DNA of 64,000 nucleotides from Hydractinia symbiolongicarpus (Eukaryota > Cnidaria > Hydrozoa > Anthoathecata > Hydractiniidae): the NCBI RefSeq assembly GCF_029227915.1, contig NC_079878.1:20301501-20365500 (forward strand). The letters are read 5' to 3'. Below are positions 56,551-64,000 of the stretch, one piece after another. Position numbers and translations under genes: made by a program. The first letter of the stretch is position 1. Each line of letters begins with the position of its first letter. The notes beneath the pieces were generated by a model, which saw nothing but the letters and a program-made list of their open reading frames with translations, was not told the origin of the DNA and did no database searches.

Positions 56551-56848
56551 GCTTTCGGTAAGCGTAAGTGCCTTTTGGTGGTATATTTTTGTGGTCTAGG
56601 AGCCCTAAGCCAGCTCGACCAATCTGATGCAACCCTAAAATCCTTTTAAAAATGAGCTGACTATCCGCCGAAAGAACTGCCTCACTAACTTTTCAATTTC
56701 CAGCTTTTAAATCTGGTATGCACTTAGACACACAAGGTGTTAATTATTTATGTATTTTTAACACGTGACTCTTAAAGCCACGTGTGACGAATGTGATGTA
56801 GATGTATACTTTTTAGATGCTTCGGCAGTACAGAAAATATTTTGTTGA

Positions 56849-58561
56849 TATAAGACACGTTTTCATGAGTTGCCTTTGGAAAAGAAGTTAAGAATAAGAA
56901 ACACGTTAGTAAAAGTTATCGAAAATTACTTACGAGAAGAAATAAAACCTTGTTATGAACATTATCAAGAAGAAAAACTTACGTTATTGCAAACGTTGAA
57001 CACTACCATAGAGAGCAAACTTGGAAAATTTTTAAGTATTACGGAAGAGATTTCCGAAATTATTGAAGAGGAAGATCAATTAATAAAAGATGCTCAAGAA
57101 AGTAGTGACTTTGAAGTACGGGTAAGAAATGAACTGCTAATACTTGATCGTTTCCTAAAATCAAAACAAGATAGAAGTGACACAGTCAGTACGAGGTCAG
57201 TTAGTGCTTCAAGCTCTATTAAGCTGCCAAAAATTGAAATAAAAAAATTTGATGGCGATCCAACTAATTGGTTTTCATTTATTGATTCTTTTGAAGCAGC
57301 AGTTGACAAAAACGATCACTTGTCTAATGTTGAAAAAATGAATTATTTGTTAGGATTTGTTGTTAAAGACGCTGCATCTACGATAAGCGGTTTTAAACTG
57401 AGTAATGATAATTATGAGATTGCTTTAAATTTGTTAAAAGATCGCTTCGGAGATCCGCAAATGATAATTTCAGGACATATGAATAAACTATTAAACTTGG
57501 AGCCTGTCATGGCTATTTCTGACGTTCGTAATTTACGCCAATTGTTCGATATAACTGAGGCGCAAGTGCGTAGTTTACAATCTTTAGGAGTTGAATCTCA
57601 AAACTTTGGCTCAATGCTTATACCTGTGTTATTGCAAAAACTGCCAGGAGAATTGCGTCTGATTATTATTCGCCAACTTGGAAAAAACGCATGGAAAGTA
57701 AGCGAGGTTATGCAAGCTTTTAAAACTGAATTAGAAGCGCGAGAAAAAGTTTCAACCGGTCAGGAGGAAAGCCCTTGTTTTTCTGGTGCTTCCCTTTATG
57801 TTGGAAATCGACGGAATTTCGATGCGAAAGAAAGAAAATGTGCTTTTTGTGAAAACCCAGGGCACAAACCGCAATTTTGCTCTATTGTTTCCAAACCGAC
57901 TGCGCGCTCTTCCATTTTAAAAAGGAAAGGATTATGCTTTTTATGTCTACAGTCAGGTCATGTAGCAAGACACTGCACAGTTAGATGGAAATGTTTTAAA
58001 TGTAAGGGACGTCATCATGTGTCTATTTGCAATAAGGGTAATCGAGACCAGGATAGCAATGATCAGAATGAAGGTGAGGGAACTTCAAATAACGTGGCGA
58101 ATACTGAATGTGATTTTAACGCAGTTTTGTTACAAACTGCGTCTGCGGAAATTTTTTCTGATGATAAAAACTGTCACAGGTTTAGAATTTTGTTTGATAG
58201 TGGCAGTCAAATGTCATACATTTCTCTGCAAGCGGCGGAAAAATTGAAATTGAAAACAATCGACAAAAAACAAATGTGTCTTAAAACGTTTGGAGGAGCT
58301 AAACAAAACAAAACTTTGGACATGGTTAGATTTACCGTTAAAACGAAAAATGACGAAGAAAATATTACGGTAAACGCGTTCGTATCCGAAATATGCTATC
58401 CTTTGACAAACCAAAACATCGAGGGTGCAAAATCTAACTACCCTTTTCTGTGTCGTCTCGATTTAGCAGACAGTAATCCAAAAAATCAACCATTAAGTTG
58501 TGGATATTTTGATTGGCGGGGATTATTATTGGTCCTTTATGAAAAACGACATGAAACGTAG
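56849..58561 (+). CDS. BEL/Pao Gag and protease
   Basis: Open from 56849. No in-frame ATG lies near the start, so the N-terminus is either truncated by the neighbouring LINE or begins elsewhere. Counting from 56870, residues about 20-110 are a coiled-coil-like Gag start (LTLLQTLNTTIESK). About 120-290 is the DUF1759-type Gag core (KLPKIEIKKFDGDPTNWFSF). Three CCHC-type knuckles follow at about 323-337, 355-368 and 374-386 (CAFCENPGH, CFLCLQSGH, CFKCKGRHH). At about 441 is the protease motif LFDSGSQMSYIS. A one-base shift near 58490 ends this frame at 58561, and the polyprotein continues in the frame below. Confidence 0.8.
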   Translation, partial: YKTRFHELPLEKKLRIRNTLVKVIENYLREEIKPCYEHYQEEKLTLLQTLNTTIESKLGKFLSITEEISEIIEEEDQLIKDAQESSDFEVRVRNELLILDRFLKSKQDRSDTVSTRSVSASSSIKLPKIEIKKFDGDPTNWFSFIDSFEAAVDKNDHLSNVEKMNYLLGFVVKDAASTISGFKLSNDNYEIALNLLKDRFGDPQMIISGHMNKLLNLEPVMAISDVRNLRQLFDITEAQVRSLQSLGVESQNFGSMLIPVLLQKLPGELRLIIIRQLGKNAWKVSEVMQAFKTELEAREKVSTGQEESPCFSGASLYVGNRRNFDAKERKCAFCENPGHKPQFCSIVSKPTARSSILKRKGLCFLCLQSGHVARHCTVRWKCFKCKGRHHVSICNKGNRDQDSNDQNEGEGTSNNVANTECDFNAVLLQTASAEIFSDDKNCHRFRILFDSGSQMSYISLQAAEKLKLKTIDKKQMCLKTFGGAKQNKTLDMVRFTVKTKNDEENITVNAFVSEICYPLTNQNIEGAKSNYPFLCRLDLADSNPKNQPLSCGYFDWRGLLLVLYEKRHET

Positions 58562-58780
58562 CACCAAACGTGAGCCCACAGCAATTTCATCAAAACTGGG
58601 ATATATTTTAAGTGGCGGAGTCATGGGTACTAAATTGGATACTTCAGTGAACATTGTTAATACTCATGTTTTAAAAGTGCAAAATGAGTTGAGTGAAAAT
58701 AAAACACTTGAAGACTTGGTTCAGGGATTTTGGAACATCGAGACTATGGGAATTAAAAAATCAGAAGAAAACGAGATTTC
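58500..58780 (+). pseudogene. BEL/Pao polyprotein between protease and RT
   Basis: VDILIGGDYYWSFM, TAISSKLGYILSGGV and LVQGFWNIETMGI are the conserved linker between protease and RT in BEL/Pao elements. The frame differs by one base from Gag-protease. It is cut at 58780 by the DIRS insertion, and the matching continuation begins at 63329. Confidence 0.75.
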
Positions 58781-58799
58781 ATTGAATAAAATCTTCGCC

Positions 58800-58862
58800 C
58801 AATCTAATACTGGATAAACGCCCTTTCAGGCCTTGAAGCTGAAAGTCATTACTCAGGACCTC
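58800..58862. repeat. DIRS left terminal inverted repeat
   Basis: CTAATACTGGATAAACGCC onward matches the complement of 63203-63256 with a few changes, and matches the complement of 62754-62816 in the internal region almost perfectly. Confidence 0.85.
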
Positions 58863-58886
58863 TTTCGCCAATTCACGCTAATTAAG

Positions 58887-59116
58887 ATGGACGCTTCGTA
58901 AGTTTCTTTCATATTTTAAATTTTAAATCCACAAATATCTCTTCATTCATTCCGTGTTTGGTAAGAGATAGTACTATTTTGTTATCCTCGGCTATAAGAG
59001 GAATGCATATCGTCATAATTTCCGATTTTGATGATGTTTAAACGTTTGTATCATAGAATTGATCACGACAACAGCTCGACGATGATTCCCATGATTCATG
59101 GGAGTTACCAGCTGCT
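58887..59116 (+). other. Possible DIRS leader exon and intron
   Basis: An ATG at 58887 (ATG GAC GCT TC) is followed at once by a strong GTAAGT donor, and TCATAG at 59051-59056 is a possible acceptor. The frame after that acceptor hits a stop before joining Gag, so one base seems to be lost downstream in this copy. This may be the real Gag start. Confidence 0.35.
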
Positions 59117-61099
59117 TTGTGCGACTACGTCCACAAATACATGAAATCCCACATACCAGACAAGGATGTGAAGGAAAAAGTTCTTGCTCAAAACCCAGTG
59201 CCTTCAAATATACGGAAGGTACCAGAATTGGATTCCTACATAAAGATACTATTACAGGACAATTCTAAGTATTCCACATTAAAGATGGAAAAATCATTCA
59301 AAAATGTCCACGACAAATTGCATTTGGTTTTTGGACCGCTGTCCAAAATTTGGGCCATGATGGATTCAGAAAAAGAGCAGAATCCCAAAGACGAGGCTCT
59401 GAAAGAAGTGTCGAACTTATTTGAACAAACGATTCTTCTATTGGCTCAAACCCACAATTCTATGGCTTACCACAGAAGGGAGAATGTGTTATCGACTTTG
59501 ATTGATTCAACTACTAAAGTGAAGGATATCTTGAAAAACCAATCTAAAGAATTAGATGCGGCAGACAATGATTGTTTGTTCGGTGACGCTTTTGAATCAA
59601 AAATGATCAAAGATAGCAAAGCCTTAAAAAAATCTGAAGGCATTTTCACCGGATTGAAATCACCACGGACATCAACTTCTTCCTCCAGAGGAGCTTCATC
59701 ATCATCAGGTTTCTCAGGCAATCGGCCCTTTCGGAAAGGCCCCCTGTTTCAAGGGCGAGGCAGGGGGAACAACCTGTGGAAAGGAAGCAACCAAAACAGA
59801 GGTAAAACTACTTCCTTCAATTTCAGTACCTGTTGTGTGTTCAAAGGTCGAGGAGCCTCTTTCCTTGACAAAGGTTCATCCTTTAGTAAGAGACTTGTTC
59901 CACAAGTACTGCAACCGAATTTATCTCAGGCAGGGAGGCTAAGCTTTTATATTCAGAATTGGGAGGTTCTGACTCAGGATCCAGAGATTCTTCAATGGGT
60001 CCAAGGGTACCAAGTGCCTTTTCTGTCAGTTCCTCAACAAACTCATCCTCCTCGTCCTCCCAAGTTAACAACAGAGGAGGAGACTCTAGTAGAAAAAGAG
60101 GTTCAGGAAATGTTAGCCAAAGGGGCCATAAAGAGGGTTGCTTCCCCAGGTCGGAACCAGTTTCTAAGCTCGATATTTCTGGTTCCCAAGAAGGATGGGG
60201 GGTACAGACCGGTCATAAATCTAAAAAAATTGAATCAGAACATTCCATACGAGCACTTCAAGATGGAAACCTTGGGTCTGTTGAAGGAGCTCTTGAAGAA
60301 AGGGGACTACATGTGCAAAATAGACCTGAAAGATGCTTATTTTTCAGTTCCTCTTCACCAACGCTCTCAGAAATATGTAAGGTTTCAATGGAGACAAAAG
60401 ATTTACCAGTTTGTGTGCCTCTGTTTCGGCCTAGGACCTGCTCCAAGAATTTTTTCAAAATTGATGAAGGTTCCAATAGCAATGTTGAGACGACTAAATG
60501 TCCGCCTCATCATTTATCTAGACGATTGTTTAATCCTGGCCGAGACAGCCCAAAATGCAGAGATGGCACGCGACACTTTGATTTTCATTCTTCAACATCT
60601 AGGATTCTCAATAAATCTGAAAAAATCCGTGTTACAACCAACACATTTAATTCAATTTCTGGGAGTAGAGGTGGATTCCGACAATTTGAAACTGGGTTTA
60701 CCTCGGGAGAAGATGAAAAAAATATTGTCCCAGTGCAAAGGTCTATTGTCTGCATCAAAGGTCTCAGTAAGGGATCTGATGAAGGTGATAGGTCTTCTTT
60801 CTTCATCAGCAGTGGCGGTACTTCCAGCACCCCTGCAATACAGAGCTATGCAAAGACAACAAATTTTAGAGCTGTCTGCCAAGGGAAGTTACGACTCTTT
60901 GATAACACTGACACAGGACGTGAAAGGGGAGCTCAATTGGTGGTGCCAGAACCTACAGTTGTCAAATGGGCGGTGTCTGGTGTCATGTCCTCCTCAACTA
61001 GTAATATCATCGGATGCATCCCTTCAGGGGTGGGGGCCTACTGCAATGGCAAGAAAACAGGAGGTCAATGGTCCGCTTCGGAGAAAAACCTGCATATAA
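59117..61099 (+). CDS. DIRS Gag-like protein and reverse transcriptase
   Basis: Open frame of 660 codons. It begins inside Gag (the first codon is TTG, and the frame is open from about 59063). Residues 1-190 are helical Gag-like sequence. About 190-245 is rich in Gly/Arg/Ser (GNRPFRKG, GRGRGNN). From about 310 the RT shows TTEEETLVEKEVQEML, FLVPKKDGGYRPVIN, KIDLKDAYFSVPLH and YLDDCLIL (467-474). Near the end is the RNase H start (VISSDASLQGWG). One G is missing in a G-run near 61032, so RNase H continues in another frame from about 61035. Confidence 0.85.
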   Translation: MCDYVHKYMKSHIPDKDVKEKVLAQNPVPSNIRKVPELDSYIKILLQDNSKYSTLKMEKSFKNVHDKLHLVFGPLSKIWAMMDSEKEQNPKDEALKEVSNLFEQTILLLAQTHNSMAYHRRENVLSTLIDSTTKVKDILKNQSKELDAADNDCLFGDAFESKMIKDSKALKKSEGIFTGLKSPRTSTSSSRGASSSSGFSGNRPFRKGPLFQGRGRGNNLWKGSNQNRGKTTSFNFSTCCVFKGRGASFLDKGSSFSKRLVPQVLQPNLSQAGRLSFYIQNWEVLTQDPEILQWVQGYQVPFLSVPQQTHPPRPPKLTTEEETLVEKEVQEMLAKGAIKRVASPGRNQFLSSIFLVPKKDGGYRPVINLKKLNQNIPYEHFKMETLGLLKELLKKGDYMCKIDLKDAYFSVPLHQRSQKYVRFQWRQKIYQFVCLCFGLGPAPRIFSKLMKVPIAMLRRLNVRLIIYLDDCLILAETAQNAEMARDTLIFILQHLGFSINLKKSVLQPTHLIQFLGVEVDSDNLKLGLPREKMKKILSQCKGLLSASKVSVRDLMKVIGLLSSSAVAVLPAPLQYRAMQRQQILELSAKGSYDSLITLTQDVKGELNWWCQNLQLSNGRCLVSCPPQLVISSDASLQGWGPTAMARKQEVNGPLRRKTCI

Positions 61100-61947
61100 A
61101 TGTTCTAGAATTGAAAGCGGCAAAACTAGCAATACTTTCATTTCATCGGTTACACCCAGAAGCTCTGTCCATTCACATTCAGATGGACAACATTGTGGCA
61201 CTAACCTATCTCAAGAAGATGGGTGGCACTCGAAGCGAACCATTGAACAAAGTGACTCGGGAGATCTGGAGGTATCTTCTGGACCACCAGATCACGATTA
61301 CTGTGGAGTACCTCCCAGGAAAGCTCAATGTGGAAGCAGATTTAATGTCACGGAATGTGAGAGACTCAAGCGAATGGATGTTGAATCGGAATGTGTTTCT
61401 GGCGCTGTGCAAAGCAAGGGGAACTCCGTGCATAGACCTGTTTGCTTCAAGATTGACTCATCAAGTGCCCCTGTATTATGCCTGGAAAATAGACCCATAC
61501 AGCAAGGGACAGGATGCATTTCAGGCATGTTGGAAACATATCCGAGGTTACGCCTTCCCTCCATTTTGCCTAATAGGAAAAGTGTTATGGAAGGTCCAGT
61601 ACGACTGTGCGACATTTATTGTTATTGCTCCAGCCTGGCAAACACAAACCTGGTATCCTCAGTTACTCCACTTATCTGTACAAAAGCCGATACTTTTACC
61701 TCTGAAAAAGGATTTATTGTCAAACCCACAGGGACAAAACCACCCGCTTCTTCAAAATCGAACTCTTCAGTTAGTGGCTTGGACAGTTTCAGGGGAAGTC
61801 TCGAAACAATTGGAATTTCGCAGAAAGCTTCCAATCTTATCACAGCATCCAGAAGGTCTGGAACAATCTCCCATTACCAGTCGGCCTGGAATAAGTGGAG
61901 TAGCTGGTGTCGTAGACAACAAGTTGATCCCGTTCGATGTGCTATAA
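61035..61947 (+). CDS. DIRS RNase H and methyltransferase-like region
   Basis: Continues the RT in the next frame: GVGAYCNGKKTGGQWS, LNVLELKAAKLAILSF (shown as INVLELKAAKLAIL), HIQMDNIVALTYLKKMGG and EYLPGKLNVEADLMSRN are RNase H signatures. CIDLFASRLTHQVPLYYAW and DAFQACWKH belong to the DAM-methyltransferase-like region of DIRS. It overlaps the recombinase frame at its 3' end. Confidence 0.8.
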
Positions 61948-62750
61948 ATTTTGTAATCGAATTTTTATCTGACTCTTTTCACGAGGGATTAGAACATAGC
62001 ACAATTGCTGGGTATAGATCAGCTATTTCTGCTTACCATGAGCCCATAGATGGGGTTGCTGTGGGTAAACATCCTTTGGTATCTTCTCTTTTGGCAGGTG
62101 TTCACAATCAGCGGTTTCCTCAACCTAAATATACTTTCATTTGGGATGTGGAAAGAGTAGAGACATTTTTGTCATCAATTAGTCTGCAGAACATTTCTGA
62201 CAAAATGTTAACTTTGAAATTGACAATGCTATTAGCTTTGACTTCCGCTGCTAGGGCTCATGAAGTGGCCTATTTGGACGTCAGATATTTAGTTAAACAC
62301 CATTCTGGTTATTCATTTCATTTTGGCAAGCCTACTAAAACAGCCAAGCAACGTAAGCCTCGTCCTCCCTTGAAGTTTATGCATTTCAAAGAGGATCTTA
62401 ATTTATGTGTTTGCAATCACATTGATGTTTATCTAGAGAGGAGCTCTCCCTGGAGAGGTAAAAATTTTCAACTCCTTTTGAGCTTTGTGAAACCTCATAA
62501 AGCGGTTAAACCTTGTACAATTTCAAGGTGGATTTTAGAAGTCCTCACTCTATCTGGCATAGATACCAGTACGTTCAAGGGGCATTCCACTAGATCTGCT
62601 TCCTCCTCCAAGGCAGTAGTACAGGGCGTACCTATGACCGAAATATTGAAAAAAGGTCACTGGACTACTTCTACAACTTTTGAAAGAACCTATAGAAAGG
62701 AGATCCTAGTTGAACCTGAAATATTCGAGTCTGCTGTCTTGACGCTTTGA
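61740..62750 (+). CDS. DIRS tyrosine recombinase
   Basis: The frame is open from 61014, but recognisable recombinase sequence starts near 61780 (SLETIGISQKASNLI, HYQSAWNKWSSWCRRQQVDP). The catalytic set is intact: Arg in SAARAHEVAYLD (62253), HxxR in GHSTRSAS (62583-62594), and Tyr in TTFERTYRK (62691). It ends with ESAVLTL and TGA at 62748-62750. It integrates the circular DNA intermediate of DIRS elements. It overlaps the RT-RNase H-methyltransferase frame by about 200 bases, as is common in DIRS. Confidence 0.85.
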   Translation, partial: PPASSKSNSSVSGLDSFRGSLETIGISQKASNLITASRRSGTISHYQSAWNKWSSWCRRQQVDPVRCAINFVIEFLSDSFHEGLEHSTIAGYRSAISAYHEPIDGVAVGKHPLVSSLLAGVHNQRFPQPKYTFIWDVERVETFLSSISLQNISDKMLTLKLTMLLALTSAARAHEVAYLDVRYLVKHHSGYSFHFGKPTKTAKQRKPRPPLKFMHFKEDLNLCVCNHIDVYLERSSPWRGKNFQLLLSFVKPHKAVKPCTISRWILEVLTLSGIDTSTFKGHSTRSASSSKAVVQGVPMTEILKKGHWTTSTTFERTYRKEILVEPEIFESAVLTL

Positions 62751-62753
62751 ACA

Positions 62754-62921
62754 GAGGTCCTGAGTAATGACTTTCAGCCTCAAGGCCTGAAAGGGCGTTT
62801 ATCCAGTATTAGATCGGGCGGAGATTTTATGCAATGAAATTGAGGATTGTGCAAGGGCGCGAAGCGCCCGCAGTGCAATCCCGATTTTATAAATAAAATC
62901 GAAGCCAACGATCTAATACTG
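62754..62921. repeat. DIRS internal complementary region
   Basis: 62754-62840 is the complement of the left end (58776-58862). 62836-62921 is the complement of the right end (63248-63333), apparently identical over 86 bases. The two halves overlap in GAAAT. This is the structure thought to template joining of the ends into a circle. Confidence 0.9.
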
Positions 62922-62984
62922 CCCACCCACCCAGGCTTCACAGCCACCTCGTCATTTATTTATTTACTTTTATTTATATTTCAG

Positions 62985-63040
62985 GCAGAGGTTCTTTTCG
63001 TGGTGCATACCGTGGAAATCGTGGTCGCGGCAGTACATAA
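62985..63040 (+). CDS. Putative 3' exon of a spliced DIRS Gag
   Basis: A long pyrimidine-rich stretch and TTTCAG (to 62984) precede a short frame GRGSFRGAYRGNRGRGST ending in TAA (63038-63040). In Gag, a good donor AGAG-GTAAAA lies at 59801/59802 inside its own Gly/Arg-rich tail (SNQNRG). Joining these two sites keeps phase (G plus GC) and extends the Gly/Arg tail. The intron would remove RT, RNase H and recombinase. This is inferred from splice sites and composition only. Confidence 0.5.
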
Positions 63041-63202
63041 TCTGTATACTTTATTTGTGAAAATATAAACAAACTTTCTTTCATTATGTTCTTTTGCATT
63101 CCCATGCCAAAATCAAGTTTCTGAATTGGCTCATATGCGATTTTATGTTTGTAGTATCAAGTCAACTCTGATATAAAGTAAAATCGAAGGTCCTGCAGTA
63201 TG

Positions 63203-63333
63203 TATTCATAATGACTTTCTTACTCAAGGCGTGAAAGGGCGTTTATCCAGTATTAGATCGTTGGCTTCGATTTTATTTATAAAATCGGGATTGCACTGCG
63301 GGCGCTTCGCGCCCTTGCACAATCCTCAATTTC
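63203..63333. repeat. DIRS right terminal region
   Basis: 63203-63256 is the inverted counterpart of the left terminus. 63248-63333 repeats the complement of the internal region's right half and includes the GC-rich hairpin GGGCGCTTCGCGCCC (63300-63314). Confidence 0.85.
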
Positions 63334-64000
63334 GGATCATGGTATTGAAGCAGGTGTGACATTTAAAAAAGATCGTTATGAGGTCAAGCTACCCATAAAA
63401 GATCACGATCTGCTTGAAGATAACTATGATCTTTCAAAACAAAGATTAAAAAACATGATTAAAATTTTCAAAAATAAAAGCGAATTGTGGAAACAATACG
63501 ATAACATTATTCGAGAACAAGAAAGTTGTCAAATAATTGAAAAGGCACCAGATGAACACGTTGTAGGACACACCCATTTTTTGCCGCATAAGCCAGTGAT
63601 ACGGGAAGAAAAAACAACTACGAAGGTGCGCATGGTTTTTGATGGGAGTGCAAAAAAAAATGGTCCTTCTTTAAACGATTGTATGGAACCTGGCCCCTCC
63701 ATAGCCACGCCTTTGTTCGATGTTTTAGCCAGATTTCGAGCCAATAACATAGCTTTTATTGCTGATATAGAAAAAGCTTTTCTACAAATATCCTTGTTTC
63801 CAGGCCATCGAGACTATGTAAGATTTTTGTGGTTTAAGAACATTGATACTATAGACTTTGACAATTTTGATAATAACGTTTTAGAGGAATGGCGAATTTG
63901 TAGAGTTTTATTTGGTTTAACAGCCTCGCCATTTTTGCTGAACGCAACGCTTTCGAAACATATTAAAAATTATGATGACATTGATCCTAAATTTACCGAA
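63334..64000 (+). CDS. BEL/Pao reverse transcriptase, 5' part
   Basis: Open to the window edge in one frame (codons from 63335). It contains FKKDRYEVKLPIKDH, VVGHTHFLPHKPVIREEK, KVRMVFDGSAKKNGPSLND and FIADIEKAFLQISLFPGHRD, with the first RT Asp in ADIEKAF, then LFGLTASPFLLNATL. These are BEL/Pao RT signatures. It is the continuation of the frame cut at 58780. Confidence 0.85.

Larger units (their letters stand above)
54083..56740 (-). mobile_element. RLE-type LINE with USP domain, copy D (5'-truncated)
   Basis: Second, diverged copy of the USP-bearing LINE. From its 5' end near 56740 it has the end of the thumb region (frameshifted), knuckle, endonuclease, linker and USP pieces, then a 3' UTR shared with copy C. 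The protein differs strongly from copy B but keeps the same domain order, so the USP was present before the two lineages split. Its 5' end abuts the BEL element. Confidence 0.8.
58781..63333 (+). mobile_element. DIRS retrotransposon inserted in the BEL element
   Basis: It has inverted termini (CTGGATAAACGCCCTTTCA at 58812 and its complement near 63235), an internal complementary region, RT, RNase H, a methyltransferase-like region and a tyrosine recombinase, all DIRS hallmarks. ATTTC occurs at both borders (58776-58780 and 63329-63333) and its complement GAAAT sits at the centre of the internal region (62836-62840). It is therefore the likely recombination core. One copy of ATTTC joined across the site keeps the host BEL frame open. 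Limits are exact to within the 5-bp core. Confidence 0.9.
56741..64000 (+). mobile_element. BEL/Pao LTR retrotransposon, interrupted, 3' part beyond the window
   Basis: Gag (DUF1759-like), zinc knuckles, a retropepsin-like protease and RT occur in the order of BEL/Pao elements. A DIRS element splits it at 58780/63329. The left limit is where LINE copy D stops. A TG (TGTTAATTA, 56739) is present there, but no LTR could be proved because the other LTR is out of view. RT continues past 64000. Confidence 0.85.

Noticed and set aside
56813-56836. U6 snRNA-like string (GATGCTTCGGCAGTACAG)
   Set aside because: Only the first part resembles U6, the rest does not follow, and it lies in the 5' region of a BEL element.
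59959-60830. Second-frame protein upstream of the RNase H start, and minus-strand frames in the same region
   Set aside because: Before about 61035 this frame is a shadow of the Gag-RT frame; motifs appear in it only after the frameshift.

Overview
This 64-kb window is animal nuclear DNA. Genes are split by GT-AG introns, intergenic sequence is AT-rich, and there is a dense, nested load of eukaryotic transposons (Ginger, Helentron-like, RLE-type LINE, BEL/Pao, DIRS, Tc1/mariner, Rep-type HUH). The mix, with a tandem NIDO-domain gene, suggests a cnidarian and perhaps a hydrozoan. That placement is an inference from family composition; no species marker is present.

Region 1 (about 0.4-20.1 kb, minus strand) is one large secreted-protein gene. 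A 64-nt signal-peptide exon (20043-20106) is followed by nine tandem copies of a NIDO (nidogen-like) domain. Each domain is encoded by two exons: a short one carrying the YPYG...GD motif and a long one carrying the rest. All 19 exons join in frame. Every module starts and ends in phase 1 and the split inside each module is always phase 0. The coding sequence is at least 5530 nt (about 1843 residues) and runs off the left edge. Its introns hold microsatellites, a MITE-like repeat and a short Ginger derivative with a CCGG/TCGG target duplication.

Region 2 (20-38.6 kb) is gene-poor. It has a small 24-residue-repeat protein, a decayed Helentron-like element (DUF6570-like region, Pif1 helicase, EEP endonuclease, RPA-like protein) that seems to lack its HUH nuclease, a tRNA-derived SINE, a HECT C-terminal-like exon, and some unassigned exons.

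Region 3 (38.6-56.7 kb) is a transposon nest. Two copies of a Rep (HUH) plus SF3-helicase element lie next to, or are broken by, copies of an RLE-type LINE. That LINE carries a ubiquitin-specific-protease (USP) domain after its endonuclease. Between them sits a 4553-bp Ginger element with perfect CCGG target duplications, whose product fuses a DDE integrase, an acidic repeat, an F-box and a Ulp1 protease. A Tc1/mariner relic follows.

Region 4 (56.7-64 kb) is a BEL/Pao retrotransposon with Gag, protease and the start of RT. It is split by a complete DIRS element that has inverted termini, an internal complementary region, an RT/RNase H/methyltransferase-like frame and a tyrosine recombinase. 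The DIRS also has a splice acceptor plus short RG-rich exon that could yield a Gag-only protein.

The strongest candidates for something undescribed are the nine-module NIDO gene, the LINE with a C-terminal USP, the integrase-F-box-Ulp1 Ginger protein, and the DIRS splice layout. Most mobile elements carry frameshifts or stops and are probably inactive copies.
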